Assembly (NCBI RefSeq): GCF_003416895.1
Contig: NZ_QVIO01000002.1
Span: 682,001-746,000 of the forward strand
DNA length: 64,000 nucleotides
Direction: 5' to 3'
Source: Duganella sp. BJB476
GTDB lineage: Bacteria; Pseudomonadota; Gammaproteobacteria; Burkholderiales; Burkholderiaceae_D
Shown in pieces: positions 44,012 through 52,992 of this stretch. The notes beneath the pieces are model-generated. The model worked only from the letters and a program-made list of their open reading frames with translations, was not told the origin of the DNA and ran no database searches. Both the position numbers and the translations under genes were made by a program. How positions within the stretch are numbered: the stretch's first letter is position 1; each line of letters opens with the position of its first letter.

Positions 44012-44170
44012 CGCACCTCCCCGCAGCCCTTGAGAATGCTCAAACGTGCGGGGATTAGATGCAGATCAAGGCCACCTTGATCTGAACACTATATTTTTCC
44101 TACTGGCACTTACAGATCAGCTTGTCGCGCCGACGATTTCGGCGCTCACCGTTTGCCACCGCTTACAGCA

Positions 44171-47014
44171 ATGTTCAATTTCGAACGTTCGGGTCTGAGC
44201 CAGAAACTGACCATCATTTCAGTGCTGTCCACCGGCAGCGCGCTGATGCTGGTGTTCTTCGCCTTTGCCGCCACCTCCGTCCTCAGCCGGACCGACGACG
44301 AGCGCAGGCAGTTGTCCTCGCTGGCCGGCGTGATCGGCAACAACAGCATGACGGCGCTGCTGTCGGCCGACACCAAACGCGCCCAGCAGACGCTGACCAC
44401 GCTGGCGGTCGAGGACCAGATCCAGCAGGCCATCTTGTACGACAGCACAGGTCAATTGCTGGCCCGCTACAAATCCGCCGCCCTGCCCACCGAACAAGAC
44501 GCGCCGGAACGATTGGCGATCGAAGACGCCGGCGACGAGGTCCGCACCTTCCACAGCGGCCCGTTGTGGGCGCCGGCCTTGCGCCTGTATCGGCCGGTGC
44601 ACGTCAAGAACGAGTTCATCGGCACCGTGATGATCGAGCGCGCGCAAACCCGCATGTGGTTGGACCTGTTCAAGAACCTGGCCGCGGCCGCCGTGGCCGC
44701 CATGCTGTCGTTCATGATGGCGCTGCTGACGGCGGCCCGCTTCAGGGGCAGCATCGCCGAGCCGGTCGGCAAGTTGATCGCCGCCGCCCAGCAGGTCAGC
44801 CGCGGCCAGCCGACCCCGCGCATCGTCCACCAGCGCAGCGACGAGCTGGGCGCGCTGACCGACAGCTTCAACGACATGCTGGCCCAGGTCGAGGCGCGCG
44901 ACGCCGCGCTGGCGCAATACCGCGACCAGCTGGAACGCCAGGTCGGCGTGCGCACCGAACAGCTGGAAAAGGCCAAGAATGCCGCCGAGGCCGCCAGCCA
45001 GGCCAAGAGCGCCTTCCTCGCCACCATGAGCCACGAAATCCGCACGCCGATGAACGGCGTGCTGGGCATGACCGAGCTGCTGCTGGCCACCCGTCTGTCC
45101 GAGCAGCAACGCCACTACACCAGCATGGTCAAGCGCTCCGGCGAACACTTGTTGGTCATCATCAACGACATCCTGGATTTCTCCAAGATCGAGGCCGGCA
45201 AGCTGACCGTCGAATACATCCATTTCAATTTCCGCGAATTGCTCGACGACATAGACAACGTCTTCTCGCCGCAGGCGCAGGCCAAGGGCATCCGGCTGGA
45301 GCTGGCGATCGCCTACGACATCCCGATCGCCATCTGCGGCGATCCCAACCGGTTGCGCCAGGTCATCTTCAATCTGCTGGGCAACGCGATCAAGTTCACC
45401 GAGAGCGGCAAGATCACCGTCAAGGTCGCCGTCGCGCACGAGGATGCGCAAACCGTCGGCCTGCGCTTCGAAGTGCACGACACCGGCATCGGCGTCTCCA
45501 GCGAGGCGCGGGCGCGCATCTTCGACTCCTTTTCGCAGGCGGACGGCTCGACCACCCGCAAGCATGGCGGTACCGGCCTGGGCTTGGCGATCTCAAAACA
45601 ACTAGTCGAGCTGATGGGAGGCACGATAGGAGTCGACCATGCGCTAACTCAAGGGTCGATCTTTTGGTTTGCCGTAAATTTTGACAAACGTCGTATCGAT
45701 GTCGACGATCCCTCCTTCCACGCCACCCAGGAATGCCGCGCTTTGATTGTCGATGAGAATCCCACCAGCCGGGACGAGCTGGAAACGCTGCTGCGCAGCT
45801 GGCGCATCGCCAGCGCCAGCGCCACCGCCACCGACGCCCTGCCGCAACTGCGCGAGGCGGCCGCCGCCGGCCGCCCCTACGATGTGGTGCTGCTGGACAT
45901 GGAATTGCCGCGCACCAGCGGCCTGGCGCTGGCCGCCGCGATCCGCGCCGAAGCGGCGCTGGCCGCCACCCGGCTGCTGCTGCTGAGCACCGAACGCAAC
46001 GCCGCCGACGGCGTCCAGCGGCGCGAAGCCGGCGTCGCCTTCCAGCTGATCAAGCCGCCGCGCGCCTGCGACCTGTTCGATTGCCTGCTGGCGCCCGGCC
46101 GCAACACGCCGCCGGCACGCCCGGCCGAAGTGACGCCAGCCGAGCCCCCGCCGGCCGCCGCGCCGGTGGCGCCGCCGCTGGCCGCGCTCAGCCCCGGCCC
46201 GACGCCGGCCCCGCGCGCACGCAGGCGGCGCAAAGTGTTGCTGGCTGAAGACAACCCGGTCAACGTCGAAGTGGCCAGCGCCATGCTCGAAGGGCTGGGA
46301 CTGGAAGTGAGCCGCGCCTGCAACGGCGAGGAAGCGCTGCACGCGGTGCAGGCGACCGAGTTCGACCTGGTCCTGATGGACTGCCAGATGCCGGTCATGG
46401 ACGGCTTCGCCGCGACCACGGAAATCCGCCGCCGCGAACAACAGCGCGGGCGCGGGCGCAGCATGCCCATCGTCGCCATCACCGCCAACGCCCTGCAGGG
46501 CGACCGCGAATCCTGCCTGGCCGCCGGCATGGACGATTACCTGAGCAAGCCCTTCACGCAGCAGGCATTGGGACAGACCATTTCCCGCTGGATCAGCCTG
46601 CCGCGCAAGCCGGCCGCGCCGGAAGCGCCCGAGGTGCGCCCGGCCGCCCCCAAGTCCAACGACCAGATCAACCGGCAGGCGCTGGAAAACATCCGCGCCC
46701 TGAGCGCCACCAAGGGCGACGCGCTGCTGGACCGCGTGCTGCACGCCTATCTCGACGACACGCCCAAGCACTTGCACACGCTGCGCCAGGCTATCAGCAC
46801 TGGCAACATCAGCCAGATGCGCAAGGCCGCCCACAGCCTCAAGTCCAGCAGCGCCAACGTCGGCGCCGACGCGCTGGCGCAGCGCTGCAAGGAACTGGAG
46901 CAGCTGGGACGCAACGACACTACCGCCGGCGCCGCTGTCCTGCTGGCCGACATGGAACGCTCTTTCCAGGCCGTGCGGCAGGCCTTGGGAGCCATCCTGG
47001 AAAAGGAAACCTGA
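44171..47014 (+). CDS. Hybrid sensor histidine kinase with two receivers and Hpt (BarA-like)
   Basis: The 947-residue protein starts at the ATG at 44171. TM1 is at about 12-35, a CHASE8-like periplasmic domain spans about 38-150, TM2 lies at about 162-185, and HAMP is at about 186-240. The HisKA domain has the phospho-His in '[14 protein letters not shown]', followed by HATPase ('[11 protein letters not shown]', '[12 protein letters not shown]'). The first receiver is degenerate-looking but keeps 'LLDMELP'. The second has '[13 protein letters not shown]' and '[14 protein letters not shown]', and Hpt has '[14 protein letters not shown]'. It has a full phosphorelay, and one base after its stop begins a REC-PAS-GGDEF-EAL gene, the likely output. 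Confidence 0.94.
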   Translation: MFNFERSGLSQKLTIISVLSTGSALMLVFFAFAATSVLSRTDDERRQLSSLAGVIGNNSMTALLSADTKRAQQTLTTLAVEDQIQQAILYDSTGQLLARYKSAALPTEQDAPERLAIEDAGDEVRTFHSGPLWAPALRLYRPVHVKNEFIGTVMIERAQTRMWLDLFKNLAAAAVAAMLSFMMALLTAARFRGSIAEPVGKLIAAAQQVSRGQPTPRIVHQRSDELGALTDSFNDMLAQVEARDAALAQYRDQLERQVGVRTEQLEKAKNAAEAASQAKSAFLATMSHEIRTPMNGVLGMTELLLATRLSEQQRHYTSMVKRSGEHLLVIINDILDFSKIEAGKLTVEYIHFNFRELLDDIDNVFSPQAQAKGIRLELAIAYDIPIAICGDPNRLRQVIFNLLGNAIKFTESGKITVKVAVAHEDAQTVGLRFEVHDTGIGVSSEARARIFDSFSQADGSTTRKHGGTGLGLAISKQLVELMGGTIGVDHALTQGSIFWFAVNFDKRRIDVDDPSFHATQECRALIVDENPTSRDELETLLRSWRIASASATATDALPQLREAAAAGRPYDVVLLDMELPRTSGLALAAAIRAEAALAATRLLLLSTERNAADGVQRREAGVAFQLIKPPRACDLFDCLLAPGRNTPPARPAEVTPAEPPPAAAPVAPPLAALSPGPTPAPRARRRRKVLLAEDNPVNVEVASAMLEGLGLEVSRACNGEEALHAVQATEFDLVLMDCQMPVMDGFAATTEIRRREQQRGRGRSMPIVAITANALQGDRESCLAAGMDDYLSKPFTQQALGQTISRWISLPRKPAAPEAPEVRPAAPKSNDQINRQALENIRALSATKGDALLDRVLHAYLDDTPKHLHTLRQAISTGNISQMRKAAHSLKSSSANVGADALAQRCKELEQLGRNDTTAGAAVLLADMERSFQAVRQALGAILEKET

Positions 47015-47015
47015 C

Positions 47016-49208
47016 ATGCCTAGCTCCTCCTCCCCCAAGCGCGGCCTGGTGCTGGTCGCCGACGACGATCCCGTGATGCGCCTGCTGATGCTGGAAATGC
47101 TGGGCCAGGTCGGCCTGGACGCGGTCGAGGCCGAAGACGGCCTGCAGGCCGTGGCCTTGTTCCAGAGCATGGCGCCGGACCTGCTGCTGCTCGACGTCGA
47201 CATGCCGGGCATGGACGGCTTCGCCGTGTGCCGCGAAATCCGCCGGCTGGAAACCCAGACCACCGTGCCCATCATCATGGTCACCGGCGGCGACGAGCTG
47301 GAATCGGTGACCCAGGCCTACGAGGCCGGCGCCACCGATTTCGTCTCCAAGCCGATCAACTGGCCCATCCTCGGCCACCGCGTGCTGTACGTGCTGCGCG
47401 CCAGCGACGCCATCACCCGCCTGCGCATCGCCGACGCCCACCACCGCGCGGTGCTGGCGGCGATCCCCGACACCTTCTTCCGCATGAACAAGGAAGGCTA
47501 CTACCTCGACTACGAACAGGGCCACGAAGCCAGCGGCGTGTTCGACAGAGACCAGTGCGTGGGCCGCCACCTGAACCAGGTGCTGCCGGAGGACATCGCC
47601 AAGCACATGCTGGAGCAGGTGCAGACCGTGCTCGACACCCAGCACATCCGCTCGCTCGACTACGAATTGGCCATCCCCGGCGCGGCCCCGCGCGCGCGCC
47701 AGGGCGAACACGCGGTGGCGCCGCCGGTGCGGCATTTCGAGGCGCGGCTGGTGGCCACCGGCCCCGACGAAGTGCTGGGCCTGGTGCGCGACATCAGCGA
47801 ACGCAAGCGCACCGAGGAGCAGATCCGCCGCCTGGCCTACTGCGACAGCCTGACCGGCATCCCCAACCGCCAGGCCTTCCTGGAGACGCTGGAGGCCGAG
47901 CTGGTGCGCTCGCGCAAGGGCAACAAGAAATTCGCCGTGCTGTTCATGGACCTGGACGCCTTCAAGCGCATCAACGACACGCTGGGCCACGACGTCGGCG
48001 ACCACCTGCTCAAGGCGGTCTCCGAGCGCCTGCGCGAAACCACGCGGCCCAGCGACCTGGTCTCGCGCACCGAATTGGGCGGCAACAACCTGGCGCGCCT
48101 GGGCGGCGACGAGTTCACCATCCTGATCCCCGACCTGGAGCGGGTGGAAAACGCCCTCAACGTGGCGCACCGCGTCAAGGAAGCCATGCGCCGCCCCTTC
48201 CTGCTGGACACCAATGAAATCTTCGTCACCGCCAGCATCGGCATTTCGCTGTACCCGGAGGACGGCGAGGACTGCAACTCGCTGCTCAAATACGCCGACA
48301 CCGCGATGTACCACGCCAAGAACTGCGGCAAGAACAACGCCAAGCTGTACAGCTCGTCGCTGACGATGCAGATCATGAGCCACGTCAAACTGGAAGTCGG
48401 CCTGCGCAAGGCGCTGCAGAACAATGAGCTGTATCTGCTGTACCAGCCGCAGATCGACGTCTCCAGCGCCCAGATCGTCGGCGTCGAGGCGCTGGTGCGC
48501 TGGCGCCACCCCGAGCGCGGCATCATCTCGCCAACCGAGTTCATCCCGCTGGCCGAGGAGACCGGCCTGATCGTGCCGATCGGCGAATGGGTGTTGCGCA
48601 CCGCCTGCCAGCAAGCGATGGCGTGGCAGGCGGCCGGCAAGCAGCCGGTGCGGGTGGCGGTCAACCTGTCAGCCAAGCAGTTCAAGGATGAAAACCTGAC
48701 CCAGATCGTGCTGTCCACGCTGCATGAAACCGGCCTGCCGGCCGAGCTGCTGGAGCTGGAGCTGACCGAAGGCACGCTGATGGACGACGCCCGCGCCACC
48801 ATGGTCACGCTGGAGCAGCTGCGCGGTATCGGCGTCTACCTGTCGATCGACGACTTCGGCACCGGCTACTCGTCGATGAACTACCTCAAGCGCTTCGACG
48901 TGCGCGCGCTGAAGATCGACAAGAGCTTCATCAGCGGCCTGCCGCAGGATTCGGAGAACGCCGCCATCACGCGCGCCATCATCGCCATGGCGCACGGCCT
49001 GAAAATGGCGGTCGTGGCCGAAGGGGTGGAGACCGGCGCCCAGCTGCTGCTGCTGGAACAATACGGCTGCGACCTGGCGCAGGGCTACTACCTCGGCCAT
49101 CCGTCGCCGCCCGAATCGATCGACCTCATGCTCGGCAACCAGTTCACACTGAACGGTTTGGCGGCCGGCGACGATGGACACGCGATAAAGTTCCGCGCCC
49201 AGCTTTGA
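47016..49208 (+). CDS. REC-PAS-GGDEF-EAL response regulator
   Basis: The 730-residue protein begins with a receiver (about 10-125; 'VADDDPVMRLLMLEML', Asp in 'LLLLDVDMPGMDGF'). A PAS-like segment (about 145-265), a GGDEF domain with 'RLGGDEFT' (about 275-440) and an EAL domain with '[11 protein letters not shown]' and '[16 protein letters not shown]' (about 455-705) follow. Both catalytic signatures are intact. It is one base downstream of the hybrid kinase, so phosphorylation by that kinase probably controls its c-di-GMP turnover. Confidence 0.94.
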   Translation: MPSSSSPKRGLVLVADDDPVMRLLMLEMLGQVGLDAVEAEDGLQAVALFQSMAPDLLLLDVDMPGMDGFAVCREIRRLETQTTVPIIMVTGGDELESVTQAYEAGATDFVSKPINWPILGHRVLYVLRASDAITRLRIADAHHRAVLAAIPDTFFRMNKEGYYLDYEQGHEASGVFDRDQCVGRHLNQVLPEDIAKHMLEQVQTVLDTQHIRSLDYELAIPGAAPRARQGEHAVAPPVRHFEARLVATGPDEVLGLVRDISERKRTEEQIRRLAYCDSLTGIPNRQAFLETLEAELVRSRKGNKKFAVLFMDLDAFKRINDTLGHDVGDHLLKAVSERLRETTRPSDLVSRTELGGNNLARLGGDEFTILIPDLERVENALNVAHRVKEAMRRPFLLDTNEIFVTASIGISLYPEDGEDCNSLLKYADTAMYHAKNCGKNNAKLYSSSLTMQIMSHVKLEVGLRKALQNNELYLLYQPQIDVSSAQIVGVEALVRWRHPERGIISPTEFIPLAEETGLIVPIGEWVLRTACQQAMAWQAAGKQPVRVAVNLSAKQFKDENLTQIVLSTLHETGLPAELLELELTEGTLMDDARATMVTLEQLRGIGVYLSIDDFGTGYSSMNYLKRFDVRALKIDKSFISGLPQDSENAAITRAIIAMAHGLKMAVVAEGVETGAQLLLLEQYGCDLAQGYYLGHPSPPESIDLMLGNQFTLNGLAAGDDGHAIKFRAQL

Positions 49209-49270
49209 CGTCCCTCGCCTCCCGGTCTGCTCAGCTGCCTAAGATGGTCAGTCTGAGCTAAGGAGGCCAC

Positions 49271-50239
49271 ATGGACGAGCAAGAACATTCCTTCCGCCTG
49301 GTGTTCACACCCGAGCGGCATCACCACCGCCATCCCCTGGTGCTGCGCGCGGCCGCCGCATCCAGGCGGGTCGACGCGCTGTTCAAGGCCATGTCGCGCG
49401 ACTACCTGCTGCGCGAGCAATTCATCACCGATCCGGCCCAGGTGCTGGCCGATTTTGCCGCAGGCGAAAAGCTGCCGGAGCAACGCGCCTCGGTCAGCAA
49501 CCAGCTGGTGTATTCGATCCTGGCCAACCGCCACATGCGGCGCTGGCTTCGCAACTACGCGGCCGATCACCAGAACACCACGCCCAGCCGCACCGAGTTC
49601 ATGACCGCGTTCGGCAACGCCGTCATCAAGCATGGCGACTACCACATCGTGCTGGCCCTGGTCCGCGCCAGTATCGAAGAGGAATCGCCGTTTGCCCTCG
49701 GCGGCATGGAGCAGGCGATGCTGTTCACGAGCAGCCCCATCTTCGCCACCGGCTTCCTGGTGCCGACCGACCACCGCACCATCAACGACTCCAACAGCAC
49801 GCAGAACTTCGAGCACAGTTCGGCCACCATCGGCACCGGCCCCGGCACCGACGAAGGCACCGAAGTGGGCACGGACACCGGCACCCACACGGGCACCGAC
49901 ACCGGCACCGATACAGGCACGGACACCGGAACGAATACCGGCACCGACACGGGAACCGATACCGGGACCGATACCGGCACCAACACCGGTACAGACAGCG
50001 GCACCAACACAGGCACCGATAGCGGCACCAATACCGGCACCGACAGCGGCACCAACACGGGCACGGATACCGGCACCGACGAAGGCACCCACACCGGTAC
50101 CGACAGCAACGAATACGATCCCTATCGCGGCCAGGAGTACGTGCGCGTCACGATCGAAGCGCTGGTGCAGTACGCCCAGATCCTGGAGTCGCGCGGCATC
50201 CTCGCCATCTCCGAGGCGGAATTCAATGTCGCCCGCTGA
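49271..50239 (+). CDS. Gly-Thr-x-x repeat protein, possible substrate of adjacent modification enzymes
   Basis: The 322-residue protein starts after AAGGAGG with 4-nt spacing. Residues about 30-185 form a soluble, mainly helical domain that includes 'SRDYLLREQFITDPAQVLADF', loosely like the D-P-rich leader helices of some RiPP precursors. Residues 188-279 are 23 uninterrupted tetrapeptides of the form G-T-[D/N/H/E]-[T/S/E]. A C-terminal segment of about 43 residues ('YRGQEYVRVTIEALVQYAQIL') looks helical. There is no signal peptide. Radical SAM, oxygenase and methyltransferase genes follow with overlaps, so this could be their substrate. The family was not recognised; substrate status is inference. 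Confidence 0.65.
   Translation: MDEQEHSFRLVFTPERHHHRHPLVLRAAAASRRVDALFKAMSRDYLLREQFITDPAQVLADFAAGEKLPEQRASVSNQLVYSILANRHMRRWLRNYAADHQNTTPSRTEFMTAFGNAVIKHGDYHIVLALVRASIEEESPFALGGMEQAMLFTSSPIFATGFLVPTDHRTINDSNSTQNFEHSSATIGTGPGTDEGTEVGTDTGTHTGTDTGTDTGTDTGTNTGTDTGTDTGTDTGTNTGTDSGTNTGTDSGTNTGTDSGTNTGTDTGTDEGTHTGTDSNEYDPYRGQEYVRVTIEALVQYAQILESRGILAISEAEFNVAR
49832..50107 (+). repeat. In-frame 12-bp tandem repeat encoding 23 GTxx units
   Basis: The 276-bp array codes 23 Gly-Thr-x-x units; position 3 is mostly Asp or Asn, and position 4 mostly Thr or Ser. All four Gly codons and several Thr and Asp codons are used, so the peptide is far more uniform than the DNA. Confidence 0.9.
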
Positions 50240-51302
50240 CTCGGAGGCACCGCTGCTGCGTCGGCGCGCGCACACGCTGTCCATCATGCCGACCTTCACC
50301 TGCCCGGCCGAATGCGCGGATTGCGGCACCCTCTCCAGCCCACGCGAGCGCAACCGGCTGGAGCTGGCGCCCATCCTCGCTGCCATCGACGAAGCCAAGC
50401 AGCTCAAGTTCAGCAACGTCGTCTTCACCGGCGGCGAGGCCACGCTGGAGTGGAAAACCCTGCTGCAAGGCATACGCCGCGCGGCCGACCACAAGCTGCC
50501 GGTGCGCCTGGTCACCAACGCCCACTGGGCCACCAGCCTGGAGACCGCACGCGAAAAAATCGCCGCGCTGATCGATGCCGGCCTCTCGGAAATCAACTAC
50601 AGCACCGGCGACGAGCACGTGCGCTTCGTGCCGCTGGAACGCGTGGTCCTGGCCACCGTGGCCGCCTGCGAGCGCCGCTTCCGCACCCATGTGATGATGG
50701 AGCTGAAGCAGGACCGCCATATCACGCCGGAAATGCTCACCGAACATCCGCTGATCGCCGCCCTGCCGCCCGACCAGTTCGCCGCGTTGACCGTGCTCAG
50801 CAGCCCTTGGATGCCGCTGCACCACGAAACCATCTACCGCTATCCCGACGGCGTGGCCTGCGACGTCCAGGCGGCGGCGATACGCGGCGGCTGCTCGAGC
50901 GTGCTCAAGACCTACACCTTGCAAGCGGACGGCCGCGTCGGCTCCTGTTGCGGCCTGGGCTTGCGCGTCATCCCCGAACTCAACGTCGCCGACACCGGCC
51001 AGCCAGGCTTCCTGCGGCGCGCCATCGTCGAATCCGAGGAGGACTTCCTCAAGCTGTGGATACACCACCAGGGCCCGGCCAAGGTGGTCGCCTGGGCGGC
51101 CACGCACAACCCCGACATCAAATGGGAAGGCCTGTACGCCCATCAATGCCAGATGTGCCAGCGCCTGTACCACGACGACGCCGTGCGCAAGGTGATCGAG
51201 GAACACTGGCAGGAAATGATCGCCGAGGTGCTGCAAGCGGCGTGGCTGGACGACGTGCACATCCCCAACACGCTGGGCAGACTGAACGCCGAACCCGCCT
51301 GA
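50226..51302 (+). CDS. Radical SAM enzyme with C-terminal SPASM-like cysteines
   Basis: The 358-residue protein overlaps the repeat-protein gene by 14 bp. The 4Fe-4S/SAM motif is 'CPAECADC' (Cys26, Cys30, Cys33; C-x3-C-x2-C), followed by 'FTGGEATL' near 67-74. C-terminal cysteines 212, 223, 241, 242, 308 and 311, the last two as C-x-x-C, suggest one or more auxiliary clusters, as in SPASM/twitch peptide-modifying enzymes. It should generate a 5'-deoxyadenosyl radical to crosslink, epimerise or otherwise change a substrate, possibly the repeat protein. The subfamily was not recognised. Confidence 0.85.
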   Translation: MSPADSEAPLLRRRAHTLSIMPTFTCPAECADCGTLSSPRERNRLELAPILAAIDEAKQLKFSNVVFTGGEATLEWKTLLQGIRRAADHKLPVRLVTNAHWATSLETAREKIAALIDAGLSEINYSTGDEHVRFVPLERVVLATVAACERRFRTHVMMELKQDRHITPEMLTEHPLIAALPPDQFAALTVLSSPWMPLHHETIYRYPDGVACDVQAAAIRGGCSSVLKTYTLQADGRVGSCCGLGLRVIPELNVADTGQPGFLRRAIVESEEDFLKLWIHHQGPAKVVAWAATHNPDIKWEGLYAHQCQMCQRLYHDDAVRKVIEEHWQEMIAEVLQAAWLDDVHIPNTLGRLNAEPA

Positions 51303-51313
51303 GAGCCTCCGCC

Positions 51314-52324
51314 ATGAGCTTGATGAACCCAGCAGCGCCGCCGCAGCCGCCATTAACGGTCGCCAAGCTGCGCCACGATGCCGAGCAGTTCAGCTACTTG
51401 CAACGCTTGGGCGTGCTGGGCGCCGAGTACGGCCCCATCGTGCAGCGCTACCGCCAGTTGGCCGACCAGATGGCAGCCAACCATATCAGCAAGCGCGAGC
51501 GCCCGACAGCGGATGAGCTTGCCGGCATAGGCGACATCTACAACCGCATCGTCCATCGGCGCGCCACGCCGGCCATGGCGCAGACCTGCTCGGACAGCTG
51601 GCAAGGCGCCGATGTCGAACTCGCCTATCGCAACAACCCGCCCGGCATCGTCGTCATCGACGACTTCCTGGCGCCGGCCGCGCTGGACAGCTTGCGCCGC
51701 TTCTGCCTCGAATCGACCGTCTGGAACTCGCTACGCTACTCGCACGGCCGCCTGGGTGCCTTGCAGCGTGACGGATTCAACTGCCCGCTGCTGGTCCAGC
51801 TGGCGCACGATTTGCGCCACGCCCTGCCCCGGCTGATCGGCAACCGCCATCCGCTGACGCAGTTGTGGGCCTACAAATATCCGCCCCACATGCCGGGAGA
51901 CGACGTGCATGCGGATTTCGCCGCCATCAACGTCAATTTCTGGATCACGCCGGACGACGCCAATCTCGATCCGGCCACCGGCGGCATACACATCTACGAC
52001 GTCGAAGCGCCGCAGGATTGGGACTTCACCAGCTATAACCGGCGGCCGGACCTGATACGGCGCTATCTGGCCGAGGTTGGCGCACAAGCGCGTTACATTC
52101 CCTACCAGCAGAACCGCGCCATCATCTTCAACTCGGACCTGTTCCACGGCACCGCCGCCTGCACCTTCCGCGACGACTACGAAAGCCGCCGCATCAACGT
52201 CACCATGCTGTACGGTCATCGCCACGAGGACGATTTCCGCCGCCCGCCACCGCAAGAAAAAGAAAGTACGCCTTATGCAGACTGGCGCTCCGCCGCACTG
52301 CACCGTTCAAACAGGAGGCCATGA
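51314..52324 (+). CDS. Fe(II)/2-oxoglutarate-dependent oxygenase
   Basis: The 336-residue protein begins 11 bp after the radical SAM stop. An N-terminal helical region (1-100) precedes a double-stranded beta-helix domain. The metal ligands appear as His199 and Asp201 in 'DDVHADFAAINVNFW' and His278 in 'LFHGTAAC', with Arg292/Arg293 ('ESRRINVTM') for 2-oxoglutarate. It should hydroxylate a protein side chain or small molecule. Its last residues (320-331, PYADWRSAALHR) closely match the end of the next protein. The stop overlaps the next start. Confidence 0.82.
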   Translation: MSLMNPAAPPQPPLTVAKLRHDAEQFSYLQRLGVLGAEYGPIVQRYRQLADQMAANHISKRERPTADELAGIGDIYNRIVHRRATPAMAQTCSDSWQGADVELAYRNNPPGIVVIDDFLAPAALDSLRRFCLESTVWNSLRYSHGRLGALQRDGFNCPLLVQLAHDLRHALPRLIGNRHPLTQLWAYKYPPHMPGDDVHADFAAINVNFWITPDDANLDPATGGIHIYDVEAPQDWDFTSYNRRPDLIRRYLAEVGAQARYIPYQQNRAIIFNSDLFHGTAACTFRDDYESRRINVTMLYGHRHEDDFRRPPPQEKESTPYADWRSAALHRSNRRP

Positions 52325-52992
52325 TGAGCTCACAACTGGGGCAAGATCACTTTGTGCTGGCGGTGTTGAACGGCATGCGCAACGGCTACTTCCTCGACTC
52401 CGGCGCCGCCGATGGCGTCCGCTCCAGCAACACGCTGCTGCTGGAATCGGCTTATGGCTGGCGCGGCATCTGCATCGAACCCAACGACCGCTACTTCCAG
52501 GCGCTGCAAAAAAACCGCCAATGTTTATGCATACACGGCTGCCTCTACGACCACGAAGGTGAAGTCGAATTCCTCGAAGGCGCGAACATGCTGGGAGGGA
52601 TACTGCAAGAATACACGCCGGCCATGCTGCGCTACACGCACCACGTGTTCGGCCCCGACCTGGCCTCCGTGCGCAAGCCGACACGCACCATCGCCTCGGT
52701 GCTGTACGAATGCAGCGCGCCGCCGGTGATCGATTACTGGAGCCTGGACACCGAAGGATCGGAACTGGCGATACTGAAGAGTTTTCCGTTTGACGACTAC
52801 CGGCTGCGCGTGCTCACAGTGGAGCACAACCGCCAGCCGGTACGGAAAGACATCCGGCAATTCCTGGAAGCGCGCGGTTTCCGCCACATCCACGACTTCG
52901 GCATCGACGACTGCTACCTCGGCCCCGATGCGCACCTGCCGCCAAGCGAGCCATATGCCGCCTGGCGCAGTTCGGCGTTGCACCGCCGTTAG
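52321..52992 (+). CDS. FkbM-family methyltransferase
   Basis: The protein of about 222 residues has AGGAGG just before two consecutive ATGs (52321 and 52324); the second has better spacing. The family blocks 'GYFLDSGAADGVRSSNTLLLE', 'GWRGICIEPNDRYF' (SAM site) and 'DYWSLDTEGSELAIL' are present. FkbM proteins methylate hydroxyl or carboxyl groups on sugars and peptides. The oxygenase immediately upstream could create the hydroxyl acceptor. The C-terminal tail PYAAWRSSALHR repeats that of the oxygenase. Confidence 0.87.
   Translation: MMSSQLGQDHFVLAVLNGMRNGYFLDSGAADGVRSSNTLLLESAYGWRGICIEPNDRYFQALQKNRQCLCIHGCLYDHEGEVEFLEGANMLGGILQEYTPAMLRYTHHVFGPDLASVRKPTRTIASVLYECSAPPVIDYWSLDTEGSELAILKSFPFDDYRLRVLTVEHNRQPVRKDIRQFLEARGFRHIHDFGIDDCYLGPDAHLPPSEPYAAWRSSALHRR

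Noticed and set aside
49639..50109. 156-codon minus-strand frame rich in VPVSVP
   Set aside because: It is the complement of the GTxx repeat array; no ribosome binding site or independent support.
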